Both the position numbers and the translations under genes were made by a program. 64,000 nucleotides of DNA, from the NCBI GenBank assembly GCA_934632155.1, contig CAKTXZ010000007.1:62001-126000 (forward strand), read 5' to 3'. The notes beneath the pieces were generated by a model. The model saw nothing but the letters and a program-made list of their open reading frames with translations. It searched no databases and was not told where the DNA came from. Positions 59,015 through 64,000 of this stretch are shown here, piece by piece; the first letter of the stretch is position 1, and each line of letters begins with the position of its first letter. The DNA comes from an uncultured Clostridia bacterium. GTDB lineage: Bacteria; Bacillota; Clostridia; Christensenellales; Aristaeellaceae.

Positions 59015-59932
59015 ATGCTTTCCATCTGCGTGCAATCTGGCGGGCTGGAGGATCTCTTCGGCGTGGACGAGGCCTATCGTCTCATCAGCGCGGCCGGCTT
59101 TCAGGGGGTGGACGCCAACGTTAACCATCTGCTCATGCCGCAGGATATCCGCGACCGCAAGCGCCCGGCCGCCTTCACGCTTTCGGGCGAAGCGTCGCTC
59201 GCGTATTTTCGCCCTTGGAAGGAGGCCGCCGAAAAATACGGCCTTATCAACGAGCAGGCGCACGCGCCCTATCCCTCCTGCCTGCCCGAGGACGACGAAT
59301 ATAACCTGTTTCTGATGGAAGCACTGCAGAAAACCATCGCCGGCTGCGCCTGCATCGGCTGCCGCAGGCTGATCGTGCATCCCTTCTTCATGCCCTACGA
59401 TCATCAGGTCTCCCCGCAGGAGGAGTGGACGCGCAACATCCGCGATTACAGCGCGCTGATTCCCGCCGCGAAGGAGCATCATGTAACGATCTGCCTGGAG
59501 AACATGTTCATGACCCGCATGGGCAAGCGCTACGGCGCGTGCTGCTCCGACCTGCACCTCGCCTGCGACTATATCGACGCCCTCAACGCCATCGCGGGCG
59601 AAAGGGTTTTCGGCTTCTGCCTGGACACGGGGCATCTGCTGCTGACGGGGCAGGATCCCCAAAACGCCGTCGCGCTGCTGGGCGACCGGCTGGAGGCGCT
59701 GCACATTCACGACAACAATGGGCAGGAGGATCAGCACCTTGCGCCCTACATGGGGGTGCTGGACTGGGATCGCTTTGTCGCCGGGCTACGCAGCGCCGGC
59801 TACCGCAAGCCGCTGAGCTTTGAAACCTTCAACGTTATTCGCCGCTTCGACCCCGCGCTTGCGCCCTACGCGCTGCGCCTGATTGCGGAAACCGGAAAAA
59901 TGTTCGCCCGCCGGCTGGCGGGCGAAGCCTGA
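59015..59932 (+). CDS. Sugar phosphate isomerase/epimerase-like TIM-barrel protein
   Basis: 305 residues of the xylose-isomerase-like/AP-endonuclease-2 barrel superfamily. Metal-site candidates are LIVHPFFMPY, ICLENMFM (Glu), FCLDTGHLLL (Asp and His), LHIHDNNGQEDQH (His, Asp) and PLSFETFN (terminal Glu), in the order usual for this superfamily. GCGAGGCG precedes ATG 59015. It stands alone between a promoter and a bidirectional hairpin. It could be a sugar isomerase, epimerase or inositol-type enzyme; the substrate cannot be read. Confidence 0.85.
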   Translation: MLSICVQSGGLEDLFGVDEAYRLISAAGFQGVDANVNHLLMPQDIRDRKRPAAFTLSGEASLAYFRPWKEAAEKYGLINEQAHAPYPSCLPEDDEYNLFLMEALQKTIAGCACIGCRRLIVHPFFMPYDHQVSPQEEWTRNIRDYSALIPAAKEHHVTICLENMFMTRMGKRYGACCSDLHLACDYIDALNAIAGERVFGFCLDTGHLLLTGQDPQNAVALLGDRLEALHIHDNNGQEDQHLAPYMGVLDWDRFVAGLRSAGYRKPLSFETFNVIRRFDPALAPYALRLIAETGKMFARRLAGEA

Positions 59933-59980
59933 CGCGCCGTTAAAAAGTGGGCGGCGAAAGCTTTTCTTCCTTAACATATC

Positions 59981-60029
59981 AAAGCGTCTGCCCGAGGGGC
60001 GAATGAACCCGCCTTCGGACAGACGCTTT
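59981..60029. terminator. Hairpin between convergent genes
   Basis: AAAGCGTCTG (59981-59990) and CAGACGCTTT (60020-60029) form a 10-bp stem with an inner CCGAGG/CCTTCGG part. It can serve the isomerase gene and sigG; A/T at the stem ends replaces a long T-run. Confidence 0.65.
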
Positions 60030-60094
60030 ATTTGACGCGCTGCTCACGCTTATACGGCCCGGCGCAGGGCGCGTTTTTTTATCCAAGCGGCGCA

Positions 60095-60877
60095 TTACTG
60101 CGCGCTGACATACTTGCGCATGTGCAGCAGCGCGTTCTTTTCCAGCCGGGAAACCTGCGCCTGAGAAATGCCGATCTCGCCCGCAACCTCCATCTGGGTT
60201 CTGCCCTCGAAAAAGCGCAGACGCAGAATCTTCTTTTCCCGGTCGTTCAGGCGGCGCATCGCCTCCTTGATTGCAATTTTTTCCAGCCACTGGGCGTCGG
60301 CGTGCTTATCGTCCTTCACCTGATCCATGATGTAAATGGCGTCGCCGCCGTCGTTATACACCGGCTCAAAAAGCGAAATCGGGTCTTGAATCGCCTCGAG
60401 AGCGAAGACAACGTCCTCCTGCGGCACGCCCAGTTCCTGCGCCATTTCGGCCACGGTGGGCTCGCGGTTGAGCGCCGCGGCCAGCCGGTCGCGCGCCTGC
60501 AGCGCCTTATAGGCCGTATCGCGCAGGGAACGCGAAACGCGGATGGGGTTGTTATCGCGCAGATAGCGCCGAATCTCGCCGATAATCATGGGCACGGCGT
60601 AGGTCGAAAAGCGCACGTTTTGCGTTACATCGAAATTATCCAGCGCCTTAATCAGCCCGATGCAGCCCACCTGAAACAGGTCGTCCGCGTTCTCGCCGCG
60701 GTTGTTGAAGCGCTGCACCACGCTGAGCACCAGCCGAAGATTCCCCCGAATGAATTCCTCGCGCGCCGCGCGGTCGCCGCCGTGCACCAGCGGAAACAAT
60801 TCGCGCATGCGTTCATTGGTGAGTACGGGCAGCGTCGCGGTATCCACGCCGCAAATCTCCACCTTACTCGTCGCCAT
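60095..60877 (-). CDS. sigG: Forespore sigma factor SigG
   Basis: 260 residues of the sporulation sigma-70 group. An N-terminal anti-sigma contact region KVEICGVDTATLPVLTNERM is characteristic of SigG. Region 2 (NLRLVLSVVQRFNNRGENADDLFQVGCIGLIKALDNFD, then VRFSTYAVPMIIGEIRRYLRD) binds core and -10, region 3 follows (RVSRSLRDTAYKALQARD), and region 4 is RTQMEVAGEIGISQAQVSRLEK. It drives late genes in the forespore. A sigma-F/G-type promoter lies just upstream. GGAGGTGG sets the start. Confidence 0.95.
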   Translation of the reverse strand: MATSKVEICGVDTATLPVLTNERMRELFPLVHGGDRAAREEFIRGNLRLVLSVVQRFNNRGENADDLFQVGCIGLIKALDNFDVTQNVRFSTYAVPMIIGEIRRYLRDNNPIRVSRSLRDTAYKALQARDRLAAALNREPTVAEMAQELGVPQEDVVFALEAIQDPISLFEPVYNDGGDAIYIMDQVKDDKHADAQWLEKIAIKEAMRRLNDREKKILRLRFFEGRTQMEVAGEIGISQAQVSRLEKNALLHMRKYVSAQ

Positions 60878-60898
60878 ACTGCCACCTCCGTCATAAGC

Positions 60899-60927
60899 AG
60901 TATGACACCGGGAAAGAGCGGTTATGC
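60899..60927 (-). promoter_or_regulatory. Candidate sigma-F/sigma-G promoter of sigG
   Basis: On the minus strand GCATA (60927-60923), 15 bp, TGTCATACT (60907-60899). The consensus for these factors is roughly GYATA, about 15 bp, GGnnAnAMT; only the first G of the -10 differs. Confidence 0.6.
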
Positions 60928-60948
60928 AGCCGCCCTCAAGAAATTCCT

Positions 60949-61662
60949 TCAGGAAGAAACGCGCACAAGCTCGGTATGCAGGCGGGAAAGAATCCGCTTT
61001 TCCAGCCGCGAAATGTACGACTGCGAAATGCCCAGAATATCGGCGACCTCCTTCTGCGTCATTTCCCGGCCGCCGCCCAGCCCGAAGCGCAGGCGCATGA
61101 TCTGCTGCTCCCGCGGCGCAAGGCGGCCCAGCGCGCCGGAAAGCAGCTCCTTCTCCACATCCTCCTCGATGGAGCGGTACACCATATCGCCGTCCGTACC
61201 CAGCACGTCGGAGAGCAAAAGCTCATTGCCGTCCCAGTCCGTGCGCAGCGGCTCGTCCAGCGAAACCTCGCAGCGCAGACGGCTGTTGTGCCGCAGGAAC
61301 ATGAGCACCTCGTTTTCAATGCAGCGGGAGGCATAGGTCGCCAGCTTAATTTTCTTGTCGGGGTTAAAGGTATTGACCGCTTTAATCAGCCCGATGGTGC
61401 CAATGGAAATCAGATCCTCCATGCCCACGCCCGTATTTTCAAATTTCCGCGCAATGAATACCACCAGCCGCAAATTACGCTCGATCAGAATGGAGCGCAC
61501 CGTGCCGTCGTCCTGCCGCAGAAGCGACAGCAGCTTGGCCTCCTCCTCGGGCGCCAGCGGCTGGGGCAGCGGGTCCGCGCCGCCGATGTAGTGCACCCCG
61601 CCCGTCCGCAGCCGCGTGAAGAACAGCAGCAGCCATTTTCGCATATCAAAGCTACAAACCAT
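60949..61662 (-). CDS. sigE: Mother-cell sigma factor pro-SigE
   Basis: 237 residues. The hydrophobic N-terminal pro-sequence (MRKWLLLFFTRLRTGGVHYIGG) tethers it to the septal membrane until SpoIIGA cuts it. Region 2 reads LIERNLRLVVFIARKFENTGVGMEDLISIGTIGLIKAVNTFN and IKLATYASRCIENEVLMFLR; region 4 reads MTQKEVADILGISQSYISRLEKRILSRL. It directs early mother-cell genes. It overlaps spoIIGA by 11 bp. The start could also be Met7. Confidence 0.95.
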   Translation of the reverse strand: MVCSFDMRKWLLLFFTRLRTGGVHYIGGADPLPQPLAPEEEAKLLSLLRQDDGTVRSILIERNLRLVVFIARKFENTGVGMEDLISIGTIGLIKAVNTFNPDKKIKLATYASRCIENEVLMFLRHNSRLRCEVSLDEPLRTDWDGNELLLSDVLGTDGDMVYRSIEEDVEKELLSGALGRLAPREQQIMRLRFGLGGGREMTQKEVADILGISQSYISRLEKRILSRLHTELVRVSS

Positions 61663-62440
61663 TTTGAATTCCTCCGTTCATCGTTTGATCGCGCACCGTC
61701 GGAAGCGCTTCAGGCACCAGCGCCATATTTCCCCGAAAATCCGATACCGCGACCGCCGCGTCCACGCGCCGTGTTTTTCCGCTTTGCCGAAGCAGCAGCC
61801 GCGCCGGATGAAACGTCATGAGCGTTCTTTCGCCCGCCGCCGTGCGCGCCCGCACCAGATAATATCCCCGCGGCAGCGTGCCAAGGTCGTTTGGGTTCAT
61901 GCCGGGCGGCAGCACGCGGCGAAGCGCCTGATAGGGCGCTACGATCACCGGCAGGCCGCTCACGCCGTCGCGCAGAAGGTTTCCGCTGTCCACCAGCGCG
62001 CTCAGCCAGACATGCCCGCGCTTTGTTTCCACGCACAGGCTGCACGCGCCGCCGCGCGCACTTTGACGAAGCAGCGCGTCCAGCCCAAGCGCCGCCGCCC
62101 CGCAAAGCAGCAGCGTCCACGGCGCGGGCAAAAGGCGGCGCAGAAAATCCACCGTGCCGGACAGCAGCAGCCCGCCCGCAAACAGCGGCGCCAGCGCGCG
62201 CAGCGCGTCGCGGCCAAAGGCCGCCGCCGCCATGACGGCCGCCGAAAGCACAAGCGCAGGCAGCGCGCGCCACAGGGCCGATCCCTGCCACGCGAGCACC
62301 GCGTACAGCGCGCCCAGCAGCGCCGCAGCCAGACACCGCCGCGGTCGAAACGCCGTGCGCGCCAACCGCGCCGCCAGAAACAGCGAAAGGAAATTCATCC
62401 ATCCGTTCAGCAGGAAAAACGCTTCGCCTCCCACGCGCAT
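61652..62440 (-). CDS. spoIIGA: Sporulation sigma-E processing peptidase SpoIIGA
   Basis: 262 residues, a little shorter than the B. subtilis protein. The N-terminal half has five or so hydrophobic segments (about 7-125). The C-terminal half is an aspartic-protease-like domain with Asp151 in SALVDSGNLLRDGVSGLPV, the conserved catalytic D-S-G-N. It cuts pro-SigE when signalled by SpoIIR from the forespore. GAGGAAAGG before ATG 62440 sets the start and removes a long non-coding extension. It precedes and overlaps sigE. Confidence 0.9.
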   Translation of the reverse strand: MRVGGEAFFLLNGWMNFLSLFLAARLARTAFRPRRCLAAALLGALYAVLAWQGSALWRALPALVLSAAVMAAAAFGRDALRALAPLFAGGLLLSGTVDFLRRLLPAPWTLLLCGAAALGLDALLRQSARGGACSLCVETKRGHVWLSALVDSGNLLRDGVSGLPVIVAPYQALRRVLPPGMNPNDLGTLPRGYYLVRARTAAGERTLMTFHPARLLLRQSGKTRRVDAAVAVSDFRGNMALVPEALPTVRDQTMNGGIQNGL

Positions 62441-62462
62441 ACCTTTCCTCACCCTTGGGCAC

Positions 62463-62496
62463 AGTATATAAACCTCCGGTGTGGGCGCGCGTCGAA
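62463..62496 (-). promoter_or_regulatory. Candidate Spo0A-activated spoIIG promoter
   Basis: On the minus strand TTCGAC (62496-62491), 22 bp, TATACT (62468-62463). The B. subtilis spoIIG promoter is known for a 22-bp spacing and for Spo0A boxes overlapping -35. Here CGTCGAA (62490-62496, plus strand) differs from the 0A box TGTCGAA by one base and overlaps the -35. Confidence 0.5.
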
Positions 62497-62577
62497 GCGG
62501 CGTGCAGAAAAACGCGAAAAAAAGCGTCCATCGGCCGTTTTTTTTCATATGTGAATGTTTCACCAAGCCCGGCCGCA

Positions 62578-62607
62578 TTGCAGCCCTTCGCCGGCCTGTG
62601 ATATAAT
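62578..62607 (+). promoter_or_regulatory. Promoter of the AraC-type sensor-regulator
   Basis: TTGCAG (62578-62583), 18 bp, TATAAT (62602-62607) with an upstream TG (extended -10). ATG 62665 follows AAGAAGGAGC. Confidence 0.65.
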
Positions 62608-62664
62608 CATGCCGCTGCGCGTTATCGGCTGATAGAATAGAAAATACAAAAAGAAGGAGCGCCC

Positions 62665-64000
62665 ATGAAGCAAAAAAGCTGGCAGAAGCAATATTTCCGC
62701 AATTATCTGCTCATTGCGTTGATTCCTACGCTTTTGTTCGTCGGCGCCTTCGTATCGATGACATTCGTTTCCTATCGTTCGGAAATCGAAGGAAATTACC
62801 TGACCTCCTTCTCGCAGTTCGAGCAATCCATGAACCGCATGCTGGCGCAGGCGGACGCCGTCGTTCGTCATATTTCCGAAAGCGAAATGCCCGATCGCGC
62901 GGCGCTGCTTGCGGCCACGCCCGCGCATAGCAACGAGGCCTCCGAAACGCTGGTGCAGCGGCTGGCCATGTACGAAAATCAGCTGGGCATGGGAACGTCG
63001 GTTTTCCTCTACATTCGGGGCGACGAGAACATATACACGCCCTCCGGTCTGGTTCCCTACCAATCGCTCGAGCAGACGCTTTCGCCCTACGGCAGCCTGA
63101 ACTGCTCGGGCGCGTTCACGGCCTTTTCCTCCGTCACACGGCCCACGGTGCTGCCGCTGGTGCGCAGCCTTTCGCAGACCGTCTCCGGCGATATGCTGCT
63201 GCTGCTTTATCCGCTGCCCGCCATGTCCGTCGTTCCGGGCGCGACGCTATGCTTCAGTGTTCGATGCGACGCCGTACGCGAAGCGCTGGATAACTGCGTG
63301 TCCGGCCTGACGGGCAGCCTGTACCTTTTCCGCGATACGTATCGCGAGGTGATGCGCACGGAAAACGTTTCGCTCTCCGAGGAGGGCGCCGTCGGGCTTT
63401 CCCGCCTGCAGGGCACGGGGCTTTTGCGCTATTCCGACGGCGGGAGGCAATACGTCGTGTTCCGCACCCTGCTCAACAGCATGGGGCTGTCGGTCGATTT
63501 GCTGTACGAGGAGAGCGTTTTTTACGCCCGCATTCATACGCTTTGGCGGCGGTTTATGCTCGTCACGCTGTCGGCGGTTCTGCTGTGCGCGGCAGTCGCC
63601 GTGCTGCTGACCAAGCGTTCCTACAGGCCGCTGCAGAAAATCGTGCGGAACCTGAACAGCGCGCCGGGGCAAATGCGCAACGAATTTGAGTACATCCAGC
63701 GGCACATGGATGCGGCCGCGCAAAAGAACGAGGAAATGGACGCGCAGCTGCGGCTGCAGCAGCCCATTGTTCAAAACGCCTGTCTGGCGCAGATTCTGCT
63801 GGGCAAGGTTGAGGACGCGGCGGAGATCGCCTTTCGGCTATGCTGCGCCGGGATCGACCTGAACGGACGCAGCTATTTCGTGCTGGCCGTCGCCGCGCGG
63901 GCTGCGCACGGCGCCGCGCTTTGCGAAGCTTATTCGGACGCGCTGCACGAAGCACTTTCTGCGCCTGTTTCCGGCGCATGCCCGCTTTACGTGATGGAGG
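62665..64000 (+). CDS. Membrane-anchored AraC-type regulator, 3' truncated by window
   Basis: 445 codons are open to the right edge. TM1 is at about 12-36 (YLLIALIPTLLFVGAFVSM), an extracytoplasmic sensor region of roughly 250 residues follows, and TM2 is at about 295-316 (FMLVTLSAVLLCAAVAVLL). Next comes a HAMP-like linker (RSYRPLQKIVRNL), a coiled segment, and the region QQPIVQNACLAQILLGKVEDAAEIAFRL, typical of YesS/YtdP-type AraC regulators before their HTH. The DNA-binding part would lie beyond the window. Such proteins usually sense sugars and control an adjacent LplB/YtcP-type importer. A histidine kinase is less likely from the last segment but not excluded. Confidence 0.78.
   Translation, partial: MKQKSWQKQYFRNYLLIALIPTLLFVGAFVSMTFVSYRSEIEGNYLTSFSQFEQSMNRMLAQADAVVRHISESEMPDRAALLAATPAHSNEASETLVQRLAMYENQLGMGTSVFLYIRGDENIYTPSGLVPYQSLEQTLSPYGSLNCSGAFTAFSSVTRPTVLPLVRSLSQTVSGDMLLLLYPLPAMSVVPGATLCFSVRCDAVREALDNCVSGLTGSLYLFRDTYREVMRTENVSLSEEGAVGLSRLQGTGLLRYSDGGRQYVVFRTLLNSMGLSVDLLYEESVFYARIHTLWRRFMLVTLSAVLLCAAVAVLLTKRSYRPLQKIVRNLNSAPGQMRNEFEYIQRHMDAAAQKNEEMDAQLRLQQPIVQNACLAQILLGKVEDAAEIAFRLCCAGIDLNGRSYFVLAVAARAAHGAALCEAYSDALHEALSAPVSGACPLYVME

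Noticed and set aside
62665..64000. Sensor histidine kinase of the YesM type
   Set aside because: The membrane layout fits, but the region after the coiled segment (QQPIVQNACLAQILLGK) is that of AraC-type regulators and no H-box or N-box is seen before the window ends.

Overview
The window reads as chromosomal DNA from a GC-rich, spore-forming member of the Clostridia (Firmicutes). Evidence: a spoIIGA-sigE-sigG cluster at the right end, a CIRCE heat-shock operator before htpG, strong AGGAGG-type ribosome sites, TATAAT/TTGACA promoters with 17-18 bp spacers, and an rpsF-ssb-rpsR operon. Two Cys-type sulfatases beside a sugar-type ABC importer suggest a host-glycan or gut habitat. A finer placement (for example Christensenellales) is only a guess. 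I see no rRNA, tRNA, IS element, prophage or CRISPR array.

Layout, left to right. 1-9.4 kb: tail of an unknown gene, a tRNA-dihydrouridine synthase, a zinc-ribbon membrane protein divergent from a small XRE regulator, three signal-peptide-bearing proteins of unknown family (two adjacent ones look paralogous), an esterase, a DUF951 protein and signal peptidase I. 9.4-16.4 kb: a gene-free stretch, a secreted peptidoglycan-binding/phosphodiester glycosidase protein, and a polyamine uptake operon (XRE-cupin regulator, potABCD) with palindromic operators at its promoter. 16.4-24.7 kb: an XRE regulator fused to a desulfoferrodoxin-like domain, then a LacI regulator divergent from two sulfatases and a CUT1-type importer, together a sulfated-glycan locus. 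24.7-26.1 kb: rpsF-ssb-rpsR.

26.3-30.4 kb holds the most interesting piece: a strong promoter, a 29-codon ORF and an intrinsic terminator directly before a heterodimeric ABC multidrug exporter pair. This is the architecture of ribosome-mediated attenuation known for bmrB-bmrCD of Bacillus subtilis. 30.4-37 kb: pstSCAB-phoU-phoB-phoR, with overlapping start/stop codons from pstA to phoR, then four tandem hairpin repeats of about 78 bp. 37.3-41.6 kb: a leftward ruvC-ruvA-ruvB-GNAT-queA-small-ORF series. 41.7-46.2 kb: a membrane protein, a MATE transporter, a palindrome-rich gap, another zinc-ribbon membrane protein, and trpS. 46.2-50 kb: a lysophospholipase-like hydrolase, a P1-family peptidase, acpS and a bifunctional NAD(P)HX repair enzyme. 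50-52.6 kb: a palindrome-rich gap and htpG. 52.7-58.9 kb: a compact leftward shikimate operon (aroK-aroB-aroA-aroC-chorismate mutase-aroE-aroQ) ending in trmO. It makes chorismate and prephenate from DAHP, but DAHP synthase is not in the window. 59-64 kb: a sugar-phosphate isomerase-like gene, sigG, sigE and spoIIGA with recognisable sporulation promoters, and the first 445 codons of a membrane-anchored AraC-type regulator that runs off the right edge.

Start codons were chosen by Shine-Dalgarno placement and family length, and often lie inside a longer open frame.
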